Source of the DNA: Heliocidaris erythrogramma
Lineage: Eukaryota > Echinodermata > Echinoidea > Camarodonta > Echinometridae
DNA: 64,000 nucleotides
NCBI GenBank assembly: GCA_025617745.1
Contig: CM046853.1
Coordinates: 57,187,233-57,251,232 of the forward strand
Direction: 5' to 3'
This document shows, piece by piece, positions 1 through 11,450 of the stretch. The position numbers and the translations under genes are program-made. Each line of letters begins with the position of its first letter. The stretch's first letter is position 1. A model generated the notes under the pieces. It worked only from the letters and a program-made list of their open reading frames with translations, was not told where the DNA came from and searched no databases.

Positions 1-503
1 TGGACTCTACTGTTACCTGTCTGCTTAAAGGGCGAGATACTAATTCAGATATTACCTAACTTTAATTTCACATGTACAAAATACAACATTAAAAATGAAT
101 GGAACTGCATTTAGTTTGCAAAACGTAGACTGCATTACAAGAATTTTTTTCTTGAAAGAGGGAAGTAATTAATCCAGTTCACGGATAAACCACATGTAAT
201 TAATATCTCACTTTTGGCACTGTGCTTACAAGAAAATCATTTTGATATTCAGTCTAATTGAGTTCATACGACATGTGCAGCTACTTTTAGTTTTTTATTG
301 CATGTAAAACTGACTCAGTATACATGTAAGTTTTGAAAATTGGAGACATAAACAGACATGAAAATTTTCTCTTTGTACGTGAAATATATTTTACTCTATG
401 GTATTTTACATCAAAATGATTTTTTTTTCCTTCTTTATATTATGAAATTTGCTCATGAAATGCAGAGAAAAATAGAGACTCTCGAAAGGTCATACAAATA
501 ATT
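1..503. other. AT-rich DNA, no gene recognised
   Basis: No convincing coding exon, RNA gene or repeat structure is visible here. The stretch is AT-rich with short homopolymer runs and reads like ordinary non-coding or decayed repeat DNA. Confidence 0.6.
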
Positions 504-1010
504 ATGATAATACCTGATATGCCTTACCTATCTATTGAGAGCCAAATGTTATATAAGTGTCTTACATGTCTTTTTCCTTATGTATTTCTTTCTCTCATCT
601 TCTTTCATTTCTTTATGTATTTATTTTGTTTTCTTCTGTGTTCTTTTTCACCCATATCATTTCTTTGTGTTTTATTCTCCCATGATCTTTTCTTTGTTTC
701 TTTCTTCTCTCTGTCTTCCTTTTCTCCTGATGTATTTCTTTGTTTTTCTTCTCTTTGTCTTCCCTTTTTGCTTATGTATTTCTTTGTTTTTCTTCTCTGT
801 ATATTCGTTTTGCTTTATGTATTTCATTGGGTTTTTTTCTTTCTCTCATCTTCTTTTCATGTCTTAATGTGTTCCTTTGTTTTTCTTCTCTCTATTTTTC
901 CTTTTCCTTATGTATTTCTTTGTTGTTGCTTTATTCTTATTTCATCTTTTTATTTTTTTATTTTCCCTATGTCTCTCTCATCTTCTTCTTTCTGTATATA
1001 TTGTGGTTTT
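504..1010. repeat. T/C-rich minisatellite, about 50-bp unit
   Basis: Degenerate tandem units rich in T and C repeat the core TATGTATTTCTTTGTTTTTC at roughly 50-bp spacing. The open frames across it are low-complexity Phe/Leu/Ser strings and not genes. The same core occurs at 46050-46345, in both orientations, and as an A/G-rich copy at the window's end (63935-64000), so this is a dispersed minisatellite family. Confidence 0.8.
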
Positions 1011-1202
1011 GTTTCTACTTCACCACATTGCTCACGCACATAGTATCCACAACCCTTGTGCCAAATACGGGCGAACGATTAATAAGAAACTAGGAAAGTC
1101 ACTGGATAGTACGACCTTGCTGTGCGAGGCTTACGTAACAATCAGCAAAATTAACGCTATTTAACGTCATTTTACTACACTGCTAAATTGGCTTTTATAT
1201 AT

Positions 1203-1690
1203 AACATAACATAACATAACATTATTCATTTATATTTTCTTAAGTTACAAAGCGCAATACATGTAACACTCATACCGCAAAGAGAATGGAGGATTATTAA
1301 AACAAAATATTATCAATACATGAACAATACATAGATACATAACATTGCAACAAAAAATGAAAACATATTAGACAAAACATTGATGCAGATACTGGACGAA
1401 TCAGATAAGATCTAGGGCTTAAACAAATGAGATTTGAGCATCTTTTTGAAGGTAGAAATGGAGGTACATCCTTTAAGATTGATGGGTAAGTTATTCCATA
1501 ACTTTGGGGCATATGCTGTAAACGCCTGATCACATATAGCTTTATATGTTCTAGGAGTGTGAGTGGTGTAGGTGAGGAGGGTCTAGTGTTGTACTTTGAT
1601 TGGCGAACATAAAGGAGGTTAGACAAATAGGGGCAATATTATGCAGACATTTATATACAAGTGTACACACTAAGAAATAGGGGTTCAAAT
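1203..1690 (-). pseudogene. 3' end of a CR1/jockey-like LINE (RT C-terminus)
   Basis: On the minus strand, broken frames encode the typical end of a non-LTR reverse transcriptase ORF: a YKCLHNIAP segment, then AYAPKLWNNLP and a TFKKMLKSHLF tail, which is the usual C-terminal signature of such elements. The 3' side ends in an (ATAAC)n tract at about 1203-1222, like the short-tandem 3' tails of these LINEs. It is frameshifted and 5'-truncated, so it is dead. Recognition rests on the C-terminal motifs only, so the clade is uncertain. Confidence 0.6.
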
Positions 1691-1812
1691 TTGAACCCCT
1701 AGGGTTGGTACAATAACAGCACCCCAAGGGGTTCAAAATTTGCACCCCGGTATGGGGTTCAAAATTGCACCCTCTGGGTTCATAACTGCACCCTAATGGG
1801 TGCAACGTCGAT
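1670..1812. repeat. GGGTTCAAA/TTGCACCC modular repeat
   Basis: Four or five short modules built from GGGTTCAAA and TGCACCC follow one another in direct and inverted order. Just upstream, ACACACTAAGAAA resembles the terminus (CACTCTTAGAAA) of the TA-flanked MITE at 52342-52552. This is probably a MITE fragment of that general type. Confidence 0.5.
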
Positions 1813-2240
1813 GACAATCGATCACCATTCTCGCCTCTTCACAGCTTGGCGGCAGACCATTTAAAGTTGCCGTTATTTCATATTTCACGCACATAGAACA
1901 CAGACAGTACAATACACGTCATGAGGGGACCTCGGTGAAATCTATCAGGCCACGCCAGGGGGCTTCTACAGTCTCACATTTAGGATTACTTATTCCACTT
2001 TTAAATTGCAGTGTATAGTCTACTATCTATTCCTATAACAAATCAGTGTCACTGTTAGTAATTGTTAGTAAAACTAGCACTTTCCCTTAAAATGATATAA
2101 TCCCGACTGAATTATCAAATGTAAACACGTATTCTTATTTCAATAACTTTTTTTACAAAGAAACTATCAAAATGAGCCGTGATAAAATCCCCATAGAATT
2201 TAAAAATGCGAATTATGCAAATTTTCCTGCCTTAATCCCT
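1813..2240. other. No gene recognised
   Basis: Unremarkable non-coding DNA. No exon, RNA gene or clear repeat is visible. Confidence 0.5.
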
Positions 2241-2276
2241 ACGAGTAGCGATACGTTGCAACGTATCGCTACTCGT
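2241..2276. repeat. 36-bp perfect palindrome
   Basis: Positions 2241-2276 read the same on both strands, centred on TGCA. An 18-bp half-site (ACGAGTAGCGATACGTTG) is followed without a loop by its exact complement. It is too long to be chance and may be the centre of a palindromic element or a recent inverted duplication. Confidence 0.85.
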
Positions 2277-2413
2277 TACACTGATTTGTAACGAGAAAAA
2301 GCCCAAAAATATTATAAGTATTTAAAGGTGCCCTGCCCCCCGTAGACAAAAAAAAAAGATATGGTTATATAAAAGAAATTTAGATTTTGGCCCCCAAAAA
2401 AGAAAAAAAAAAG

Positions 2414-2457
2414 GAAAAATGTTACATTATATATATATATATAATGTAACATTTTTC
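2414..2457. repeat. 44-bp perfect palindrome with AT core
   Basis: Perfectly self-complementary from 2414 to 2457. A GAAAAATGTTACATT arm flanks an (AT)n centre. AT-cored palindromes of this kind can extrude as cruciforms. Confidence 0.85.
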
Positions 2458-3110
2458 ATGTTTTTTTATGACCTTGTTGTAAGAGCCTGTTACAAAATAA
2501 CCATTTTCCAATAAAATACTATATGGTGTAACACCTTATAATTTTGACCTTAGAGGTCAGACTGATCTTGTATTCCAACACCAATCTTATTATAGGCTAG
2601 CAAATAATGTGCTTGTTTTTATGAACTAATGGTAAAAAAACTAAGTTAACCATACATCAAAAATACCCAAACCAAATTTACTGTTGAAAATTAGTAATAA
2701 TGAGTTGAACATGTTGCCAGTGTGTTCCATTTTAGGGGTGTGTTCCATTTTAGGGGAAATTACATTGGAATAATGGTGTAGCCAGCAAGTGCAAGTTATT
2801 ACTAATTTTGGAGAGTATATTTTGTTTGGGTATTTTCTTTTCTCCCTATAAAGTAGGGTTAAAAATATGCAAATGTGTAAATTTCAAAATGGGGTGGAAA
2901 GTGTTTCCAATTTAATGGACATGGTTTTTTACACTTTTATAAGGGATAACTTTATTGCCAATTTCTATACCTACATTCTTTTAATCAAATTGAAAAAAAA
3001 CCCACAGAGATATCCTTTTCTGTTCTGGTACACTTTTATTAAATGACCACAAAGAAAATGTTAAAAAAAGAGCCACCTTTTGGTGGCTTTTATATTATGG
3101 TAAAAATGGA
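2458..3110. other. AT-rich DNA, no gene recognised
   Basis: No coding or RNA feature is seen. The phrase TGTTCCATTTTAGGGG occurs twice in tandem near 2712-2750. Otherwise unremarkable. Confidence 0.5.
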
Positions 3111-3480
3111 CGACTTGCCAAACGTAGTGCGTACGCCCCTCCTGCTTCCAACCTACTTCTGACGTGAGTGCAGCGCACGTCATTCGCACGCTTGTCGTAG
3201 TCGGCCGTACGTCGGATTAGGACGTACGTGGTAAGTACGTTTGACGCACGTTAGACTTGCGCCGTTCGCACAGAGCACCTACGTGTTCTACGTTCCATGC
3301 ACGACTGAATTTTGCACGGACCACTTGCGTGACGCTCGTGAACCGCACGAGACACGTGCTCTGCAAGTAGGAAGCCCGTGCAACCTATCTACTACCGTTA
3401 CTCCCCATGCCAGGCCCTGCGTCCTTCCTTTGCAGTAGCAGTACGTTTTCAAAACATGTACGGGCAGTTGTGACTAAGCC
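3111..3480. other. CpG- and ACGT-rich island
   Basis: Base composition changes abruptly. ACGT, CGTACG and GCACG words are crowded into about 370 bp, while neighbouring DNA is AT-rich and CpG-poor. The 65-codon open frame inside (3241-3438, +) has no recognisable domain and is probably incidental. It could be a GC-rich transposon fragment, a CpG island of an unseen gene, or foreign DNA. Confidence 0.5.
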
Positions 3481-3865
3481 TTAAGGCAATGATTGGATCA
3501 CATCGCGGTGCCGATAAGGGACGATTATGTGATAACAACAGCTGATTATGATTCTGCCACAAGATGGCAGTATAACACTATGGCGTGATTTGTTCTCTTC
3601 TGTTCTCCTCTACCTACTTTTCGAAACACAATATAAGTAAAAATCTTGCAAACTAACAAAACCCCCAAACCATGCACATTGTTAAATCGTGTCGTAAAAA
3701 GATTTACATGTAGTCACTGAAACCATGAATTATTTAAATATTCATTGACTAGGTTTTGTAAACAGAGTTACAACCACGCGGTAGATTAAAACATGTAACC
3801 GACTTCGGAGGTCAGTGACGTAACTATAATATAGCAATGGCATTGATAATACATATCTATACATA
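3481..3865. other. No gene recognised
   Basis: Non-coding DNA between the CpG-rich island and the Tc1-like element. No feature recognised. Confidence 0.5.
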
Positions 3866-4860
3866 ACTCCTCAAAAAAAGTTTGGAAATCTGACTTTGAT
3901 CGATCATTTCTCCCGAGTCTTAGTGAATATTGATGTTTAATTGATACAACTGAAAAGATCATTTAATTCTCTTTAAAATGATACCATACATGATATGATT
4001 ATCGTTCACATGGAGGTGCAGTGCCTTGAAATGTGGGGCAAGGTCAAAATTCAAAAGTTGCAAAATGACATTTTGACAATATTGAAAGTCACTGTTCTTT
4101 TTTAACGTGGTGATGAGTGAGTTTCCCAGTTGTTTCTTTTGTTTTCATGCATCTTAACATCAACATTAACATGGAATCAAACAAACCTCTGCACAAGCAA
4201 ACACATAACAAACAAACAAACATGCATGCATGGGTATTTCACAGAACCAGTACATAAACCACAACAAAACATCAAAAATTAAGAGGCAGGGGCTTGATTT
4301 AAGGGATTTTCATCTTTATTGTCACATACAGAGATCTTTGATTTCATCAATTAACATGATCAAGGCTCAGTAACGGGTGGACGACCCAAGTGCTGGCACC
4401 ACCGCCTGGCACCGCCTCCTCATGCTGCTGATGAGCTTCGTGATTCGTTGCTGTGGAACGGCATTCCATTCTTCAATCAGAATCTGACGCAGTCCTGCCA
4501 GTGTTGTTTTCATTGGTGACTCTCTGTTCCGTACAGATTGCCCGAGTTGATCCCAGATCTAGATGCTCGATGTGGTTTAGGTCTGCGCTGCATGCAGACC
4601 ACTCCATTTTCGTGATATCCTCTCTCTCGAAAAAATTGCGGACCAGTCTCGCTCTGTGGGGTCTCGCGTTGTCGTCTTGCAGGATTGCGTCGTTCCCTAT
4701 ATTCCTTAAATACGGGACAGCTGTTGGTTTGAGGATCTCGTCTCTATACCTCTGAGCAGTGAGGTTTCCGTCAATGACAACAAGTTCTGTTTTCCTGCAG
4801 TCGAGATGCCTCCCCACACCACCACCACGGTAAAAAAAGAACATGTATATAAATGGGCCT
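3866..4860 (-). mobile_element. Tc1/mariner-family DNA transposon, truncated
   Basis: Carries the C-terminal half of a Tc1-like transposase on the minus strand. About 450 bp further on (3866-3900) lies a terminus-like sequence (CTCAAAAAAAGTTTGGAAAT), similar in style to Tc1/mariner terminal repeats that begin near AAAAAGTTTGGA. The transposase N-terminus and the opposite terminal repeat are missing, so this is a 5'-truncated, non-autonomous relic. Confidence 0.7.
4367..4844 (-). pseudogene. Tc1-like transposase, C-terminal fragment
   Basis: The Tc1-family DDE transposase core is readable on the minus strand: LVVIDGNLTAQRYRDEIL, then LQDDNARPHRAR containing the second catalytic Asp, then a PDLN-IEH block (here SADLNHIEH) containing the third acidic residue. 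The tail SSMRRRC...TRY ends at a stop near 4367, reached only after a frameshift around 4480. A normal Tc1 transposase is about 340 residues. Roughly the last 150 remain, and the helix-turn-helix DNA-binding domain and first catalytic Asp are absent. It would catalyse cut-and-paste transposition into TA if intact. This copy cannot. Confidence 0.85.
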
Positions 4861-5039
4861 GTGCTCGAATATCAGAAAACAGGAACAAATGCTACAGTCA
4901 TTGATTAAAGCACTGGACAAGAAACTGTAGTAGATGTTGTTAATGCTAGAAAAAATAACTGTGTACCATGAAACGACCAAAAACACAATACTAACTTCAA
5001 ACTAATAATTATCCAAACTCATGATGTTTAATCTTGAAA

Positions 5040-5345
5040 TACCATCACAATCTTTAATTGTTATTCTCAATTAAGGGGTTCCGTCCATTGACGTATAGAT
5101 CCGTGCATTCCTTCTTTTAGTTAAAAACCATTTTGGGATGCTCTAAAATGCAAGTTTTATAGACAGATTTTTGAAAAATTCCCTGATGTAGGAGGGGGAT
5201 ACTCCCTCCCACCCCTGCTCGGTCTCTTCGCTCAGTGGTGTATCTAGGGGGCAGGGGGCACGTGCCCCGGGCAGCACTTGGAGGGGACGCAAAAAACGCA
5301 AAGTAGAGAAAGAAAAATATTGGGAAATTAAGAAAAATCATAATC
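5040..5345. repeat. Dispersed repeat plus hAT-like MITE end
   Basis: The segment 5117-5215 (GGGATGCTCTAAA...AAAAATTCCCTG) recurs at 15547-15645, showing a dispersed family. From 5232, CAGTGGTGTATCTAGGGGG followed by a G-run is the typical terminus of short hAT-type non-autonomous elements, seen several times in this window. Confidence 0.6.
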
Positions 5346-5721
5346 TTTTATGGATCACGCGCCCCCAATCCGCAGGGTAAATGCGCTAGAAATCTCGTTT
5401 TGAAGGTTTGAATTGCGAATATTTTCCAAAGCTCGGTCGCTTTTCTCCCTCGCAAAATTATTTTCCTTCAGGATCTCGTAATTTCGCTCCTCCAGTATAT
5501 AGTTCTTAAATAGCTTAAAGGGTTAAAAAAGTTTGAAAAAATAAAGATGTAATTGCTTTGCTATTAATGTAAGTTTCATATGACTCCTGCTAAATATTTA
5601 AAACAGTGTTTAAAACAGCAACAGGTTCAACTTTTGAAAGAAATCTCATCTTCAGGTTACCTTGATGAATTTGTCGACTCTTTCTCAAGCTTATAGGGTT
5701 TTCGTTAATTCTGCTCCCGAT

Positions 5722-6240
5722 TGCAGAAGTGAGTGAATAGAAAACTGTTTATCAATGTATAAAATTCGAGCTTCTCTACCGCTCAACTGCGTTGGTCAAA
5801 TGCAAAATTTCCTGGGTAAAATGCACAAGAAAATGCGTTTTTTAGGGTTAAAAATTGACAAATTTGCCGCTTGGTCTCTTTTCTCCCTCGCTTGTACAAT
5901 AACGTAGATAGGTTTGTGCACTCGGGGGTGGGGGCAAAACTTTATTGTTTTCCCCGGGCTCCATAATCCCTAGATACGCCTCTGGCTTCGCACCCTCGCA
6001 AGTGAAATGTAGAAGTGAGTGAATAGAAAACCGTTTATCAATGTATAAAATTCGAGCTTCTCTACCGCTCAACTGCGTTGGTCAAATGCAAAATTTCCTT
6101 TTTAGGGTTAAAAATTGACAAATTTGCCGCTTGGTCGCCTTTCTCCCTCGCTTGTACAATAACGTAGATAGGTTTGTGCACTCGGGGGTGGGGGCAAAAC
6201 TTTATTGTTTGCCCCGGGCGCCATAATCCCTAGATATGTC
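5722..6240. repeat. Tandem duplication, about 285-bp period
   Basis: The block running from GAAGTGAGTGAATAGAAAAC through CTCGGGGGTGGGGGCAAAAC to CCATAATCCCTAGATA occurs at about 5725-5975 and again at about 6010-6236, with few substitutions and one small deletion. The unit end resembles hAT-type MITE ends (CCTAGATACGCC). No gene is involved. Confidence 0.8.
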
Positions 6241-6394
6241 ATATCCATCTGCCTGCACAGTGTACTGGGGGCGCACACCTGTAATTATTTTCTCATAGAC
6301 TCATGTGTTAAAAATGAGAAGTGAAAAAACCCATGACAAATAAGCATGATAAGTGCTAGCCATGGCTTCGTTCAATAAAGATATTGATAATAAA

Positions 6395-7930
6395 AACCTG
6401 TCCCGAAATAGTCACCCCATTTTACAAATGAGATTTGACCTCTTGAAGTTACTTAGACCATCCATGTCATTCACAAAAGCTTGTCAGTCCTAACGAAGCC
6501 GCCGGGTTTGGCCCCCAGAACCCCCCCCCCCCCCCCCCCTAAAAAAAAACGACCCCAAGTCGGGTCAGTTTCAACCCATCTAACATAATTATGCGCCAAA
6601 CTTTGTTAGAAGGAAGGTGTATGACCTCATGTATAATCTTTTATATTGTTCGCGGATAAAAATATTTTCTTTTCGCATCGAGATCCTCACCAGCTAGTAC
6701 AAACAGCAAACACTGAGTTAAAAAATGTAGCTAATTGGATTAGATAAAATTATAGACTTTCGTTGAATCTTGACAAAACCAATTTCATGCTTTTCAGCAA
6801 CACATTATACAAATTACCGTTAACTGTTATCATGAACAACCATTTCATAAGCAAAGTCGAAACGGCCAGATTTCTAGGTGTCACGATCGATGATAAACTT
6901 TCATGGAAACCACATGTAAAAATTATCCAGAAATATTGGTACTCAATCAATAAACTAAAACACATTTTCCCTTGGAAGACCCTGAAATTATACGATTTAT
7001 ACTCCTACAATCTTGGAAATTTGATGCATCAACGTGAAAGGAGTGACCTACTGCAAATGTTTTTTTTTAAACAATGACATTCACAGATATCCAACCAGAA
7101 AGTCAAATCTCTTTCACCCCCACGTACAAAAAAGCTTGTTTTACAAAAAAAAGCTTCATATACACTGGACCGCAACTTTGGAACTCAGTTGACACGGCGT
7201 TGAAATGAACCCCAACATTTAACACATTTAATACATTTAAACGTGAAATATAAATTGTCCTTGTTGGACAGCTACAGAAATCAAGAGACGTAAATGTATT
7301 CTAGTACATTTAAAGCGAATGTATTAGACGGCCTTTTTCTTCCATCGTTCCTTCTATCTCTTTCTATTCCTCCACCTCTCCTTCTAGTTATCCCTGCCTC
7401 ATTATTCCCCCGCCCCGTATTGCTTGTTCACAGCATTTTTTTTTGGTCTTGTTTGTGCTTCTCTCTTTACATTACCAAAACAAAAAAACTGACAGAATTC
7501 ACACGGCCCCTAAATATTAGGGCAATTTTTTCCCCCTTAAGGTCCATGGACCAATTTTTGTCAGAAGGAAAAAGGTCTGGGTGTACATTCAAAAAATGTA
7601 AAAACTGACAAAAATTTCCAACGGAAAAGGGGTGTATAACAAGCCCCTGAAAAACACCAAAGTGCCCCTAAACCATGCTCTGGATGTAGAGAAAAAACTT
7701 TTTTCTGGCATTATAGAACCTTAATAATTACAAAGTGTCTCATTTTTAATAATTCAGGTCAAATTTACATAGCACAGTCTTGAGTATTGTAAGTTTCTTG
7801 GGGTGCAATTTGGTGTCAAATAATCGTTTCAATAATAAGTTATTAAATTGTGAAAATTGTATTGCTTTCTCAAAAGTAGTCAATTGATATTTGTCAGGGT
7901 TATGTAACTATATCCATTGTACATCTACAC
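6395..7930 (+). repeat. Dispersed repeat family R1, split by a LINE
   Basis: Begins CTGTCCCGAAATAGTCA at 6399 and matches 29376-29716 plus 34496-34810 almost block for block: GCCGGGTTTGGCCCCCAGA, CGGGTCAG/GATTTC, AACTTTGT-AGAAGGAAG, TGTACATTC, and a 3' part with TATTGCTTTCTCA and GTCAGG-TTATGTAA. In this copy about 6630-7460 is replaced by a LINE fragment. The family is non-coding and its class is unknown. Confidence 0.7.
6660..7265 (+). pseudogene. LINE reverse transcriptase C-terminal fragment
   Basis: The + strand encodes part of a non-LTR RT: VANWI...LSLNLDKTNFMLFSN, then ETARFLGVTIDDKLSWKPHV and INKLKHIFP, the standard post-catalytic blocks (the KT-x-MLF box and the FLGV-ID-LSW-HV box). 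The catalytic FADD box lies upstream and is absent. The frame breaks after about 7077. It sits inside repeat R1, so it inserted there or was captured with it. Confidence 0.75.
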
Positions 7931-8152
7931 CTGTTTGACAGTACGTAAACAGAGCATCTTGCTAAGTATCAGGGATGGTATTTTGAGATCCATTTATCTC
8001 AAATAAAATCTGATATTTCAAGTCAGTGAGATAAAATACCCTTAAAAATCTTTTTTTAAATCGGTATTTTAAGAACCATTTTAGCGAGATTTTTAATTCA
8101 TCTAAGATACGCCCATTTATGGTGCGATAACCAATATGAAATGTCGTTAGAT
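7931..8152. other. No gene recognised
   Basis: Short AT-rich spacer without recognisable features. Confidence 0.5.
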
Positions 8153-8156
8153 TTAA

Positions 8157-8756
8157 AGGAGTACTCCGGCCTGAAAATAATATTAATCGAATGGATAGAG
8201 TAAAATTAAAAAAGCAAAACACTGAAAATTTCATCGAAATCCGATAAAAAATAACGAAGTTATTGAATTTTTAATTTTTGCATAATTTTGGGAAACAGTT
8301 CTATGCATGTCATCATGAATATGTAATGAGTGAGCTGATGATGTCACGTCCCCACTTTCCTTTTTTAACTGTATTATATGAAATCTTCATTATTTCATTT
8401 TTTCATACATGTCTATAAAAATATCTCAGTTGTAACAAAATAAGTAACAGCAATGATGAACTTACACATTAAATAAGGAGTGGGTCCTTTTAGTTATAGG
8501 CTTGGAGCAGAAAATTTGAATAATTGCAATTTCATATAATAAAATACAAAAGAAAAAGTGGGGATATGACATCATCAGCTCACTCACTGCATATTCATGA
8601 TGACGTGCACATAACTGTTTTACCAAAATAATGCAAAACGTAAAATTCCATAACTTCATTATTTTTCATCCGATTTTGATGAAATTTTCAGTGATTTGTT
8701 TGTTTCATTTTATTCTATTTATTCAATTCATATTAATTTCAGGCCGGAGTACCCAT
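8157..8756. mobile_element. 600-bp palindromic MITE with TTAA target duplication
   Basis: The ends are inverted: AGGAGTACTCCGGCCTGAAA on the left and TTTCAGGCCGGAGTACCCAT on the right. TTAA flanks the element at 8153-8156 and 8757-8760. Inner sequence is also self-complementary (GAAATTTCA-CGAAATC-GAT near both ends, TCATCATGAATAT inside). TTAA duplication is typical of piggyBac and Kolobok elements. No transposase is encoded. Confidence 0.85.
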
Positions 8757-8760
8757 TTAA

Positions 8761-9160
8761 CTTTCATCACGCTCAACCATTAGAATTGCTCTCCGCTAGT
8801 CTCTGCAGCAAGATAGAAAGAGAGAGCGCGAATGCTTTATTTTACAATTTTCACTACTCTTGCCTCAAACCGCAAACGCGATTTTGCTAGGATATCCTTC
8901 AAAAGAACGGACTGAGGTAATTTTAGAGGTTTTAGGACACCATCACAAGTATCATTGCAAGTATGATATTAGTTGGCAAAGTCTCGAAGTAGAATTTGAT
9001 AATCATGAGAATGTTGCTTGAGAAATATAGTCAATATTTAATATTTATTTTGATCGCACCATACTTGCCCGAAAATGTCACACTTTAATACCGTGCGTCT
9101 TATAGATAAAATAGCTCCTACCGTATTTTAAGTTCTATTTTATTTCCAGCATAAAATATT
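8761..9160. other. No gene recognised
   Basis: AT-rich DNA between the TTAA MITE and the large inverted repeat. No coding or RNA feature. Confidence 0.5.
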
Positions 9161-10535
9161 GGCCTAAGCGTTTTAGTAGACCAGCCAAGAAGATTTTTTT
9201 TACTTTGGACGGCATTTTTGGGTAATGCTCGGCGTTCATGCTTAAAGTCTTGCAAAAATACTGGCGAATAACGTACGGGCGGATGCCACGCGCATTTTTG
9301 CCTAAAAATGCTATTTTTGGCTCAAAATTTGAAAGAATGTCAAAAATCACGATTTTCATTTTTTTGACCTAATATGTAACACCTGATTAAGACTTTTCAA
9401 GTGATATCAAATTTATTTTGAGTTTCAAGTTATAAACCTGATTAATACACAATTGAAAGTAGGATATTACACACACATGTATGGCGTAATGAAACATAAA
9501 ACTGTGATTTATTCAAAATAATAGGTTGTGAAAACTACCAATATTTCAACGTTTTTTACCCAACGTAAATTTGTCATTTTAAACGCCTTTTCTTGATTAA
9601 ACATATCATGTATATTGTCATGTCATACACAGAAAAGAAATTATCCGATAAGGTAATGTATAACTCATTTTATGTTATCCCAAACAGAACGATGTGTTTT
9701 TACTGGATGCGCATTTTGACTGAAAAACACTATTTGAAGGTACATCTAGAGTGTGTAAGGCAATCATCCCATGTTTATTAGTATAGTCTATGGGCCAAAA
9801 ACTGAAATGTCTCCACCCCCTTAGAAATAATCTTAAATGATTTTTGTTCCTGTTAGATGGGACCATTAACTATCAGAATATGCTTCTTTGCCCTAAAATA
9901 AGAGGTGGGCGTGGCCACAAGGACTATTACCATGGCAACGGATCAAACGTAGTAGAATTTAAGAAAATGTCATGTATTCGTGATTAAGAAAGGACAAAAA
10001 CACATAACATTTTAAAGTAATGTATTTTCACTTGATAAAAACTCAAACAAAGGTGTCCATCATGTTTGAAAATGGCTGTTGCTATGGAAACAGTAAGACA
10101 AAAAAACCCCAACATATTTGAGCAAAAAAAACCCCACGATGCTACCGAAAAAAGTAAATATTAATACATTTGTATTGTACATGATTATCTTCTCTTTTAC
10201 ACGACACTCACTTATCAAAATTTGCTTAAGTAAAGGGATGATGGAGGAGACCACTAAATGTGTAGGCCGTTACCATGGTAACAAATAAATTTATTGCATT
10301 TCTAATGAAATACAGCACTATATTTGTTTTCAACATGAAATAATGGTAAACATCTAATTATTGTTACCGCCTGTTTGATTATATTCACAAATTTAGTTTG
10401 GAATATAGTTTGGAATTTGATTTATAAAAAAAAATCTGTTGCCATGGAAACAGAATTAATGAAGATGACATCTTTCAACTAAAGAAGGGAATGTAACTAA
10501 CCAATATAAAATATATAGCAATTAGATTAACAAAC
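9161..10535. repeat. Left arm of a large inverted repeat
   Basis: This arm is the reverse complement, with moderate divergence, of 17795-19145. Paired positions sum to about 28,320 throughout. Both arms contain a matching short open frame (9135-9359 minus, 18963-19199 plus; KNARGIRPYVIRQYFCKT in both), which is more likely shared non-coding sequence than a gene. Four CCATGG-centred X-box-like motifs lie in the arm. Arm plus spacer span about 10 kb, so this may be a very large terminal-inverted-repeat element or an old inverted duplication. Confidence 0.85.
9927..10451. promoter_or_regulatory. Four X-box-like (RFX) motifs in the left arm
   Basis: TTACCATGGCAAC (9927-9939), GTTGCTATGGAAAC (10078-10091), GTTACCATGGTAAC (10269-10282) and GTTGCCATGGAAAC (10438-10451) all fit the X-box form GTTNCCATGGNAAC, or miss it by one base. 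RFX/DAF-19 factors bind such sites. Whether anything binds here is unknown, and no promoter or gene is visible next to them. Confidence 0.5.
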
Positions 10536-11450
10536 ACCGTCAGCGATTAGAATCTGCTCGTTGGTTGTGAATGTGACCACTATCATAATAGCTGTTACCA
10601 AAATTTGGTAGCTAATACAAAAAGTGGTGTTGTCTTTCTACAAGAATTTCTGTTTACTTGATTCCAATCTAGATCCAGAAGATTTGTGTTCGCTATTAAA
10701 TGGGTGATACCAAAATTTTCACATTGAACATGATGACAAGACCTGCTACTTGATTCATTGCAAATTTTATTTATAAACAGTGCGCGTATCAGGAAAAATT
10801 ATACCCAACTTAATTAGCTTCTAAATTAAAAAGTTATAATCTCTATGAGCTTGAAATTTATTTCATAGTAAAGAACAACTTATATTCTGTGCAATGATAC
10901 CTTATATTCATAACTTTGCTGCCACGGATGACTCAGCAGCAGGCTTTTCAAACAGTATTGTCAAACTCCTCTTGTACCAAGTTTGGGCTGAAGTAGCGAG
11001 TGTGGGTCAAACCAACTATGCATTAGCTACTTCAGTTGGAAAACAATTGCTGAGTTATTTCAATTGATTTTGTGCATTTGAATAGAAGTGGTGTTAAAGT
11101 CAACCCAAACTCAAGAAAGGGTTCATTACAAGCTAAATTTCAGATTTTTTTTTTTTGGCCATTTGATAACGCAATGTTGGCTTCATCTGCATCCCTTTTT
11201 TCAGGAAAGCCTTTTTACTGAGTCATTAAAAATGGACACTGTTAATTCTCAACGTGTATCCTTCCTTTTCTTCTTTTAGTCTTTGAGGTCAGTAAACCTT
11301 TCAGTCCATGTGTTATTCGCAAAAGCACCGTGTGCACCGTATGCAGGTGGAATGGTGCTATTGACGAATGAGCAGACAGTTTTTAGTTATCACGGGACAA
11401 GAAGATAGAAGGCTATTGAAATAAATTAAATATTATCATGTGGATTGAAA
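10536..11450. other. Spacer DNA, no gene recognised
   Basis: Inside the large inverted-repeat structure. AT-rich, with no transposase-like frame and no exon. Confidence 0.5.

Noticed and set aside
504-1164. Overlapping frames of 88-179 codons that look like membrane proteins
   Set aside because: Made of a T/C-rich minisatellite whose translation is hydrophobic in every frame.
9135-9359. Conserved frame shared with 18963-19199 as a possible gene
   Set aside because: Both lie in arms of the same inverted repeat, so the similarity reflects shared DNA. The frames differ at their ends and show no known domain.
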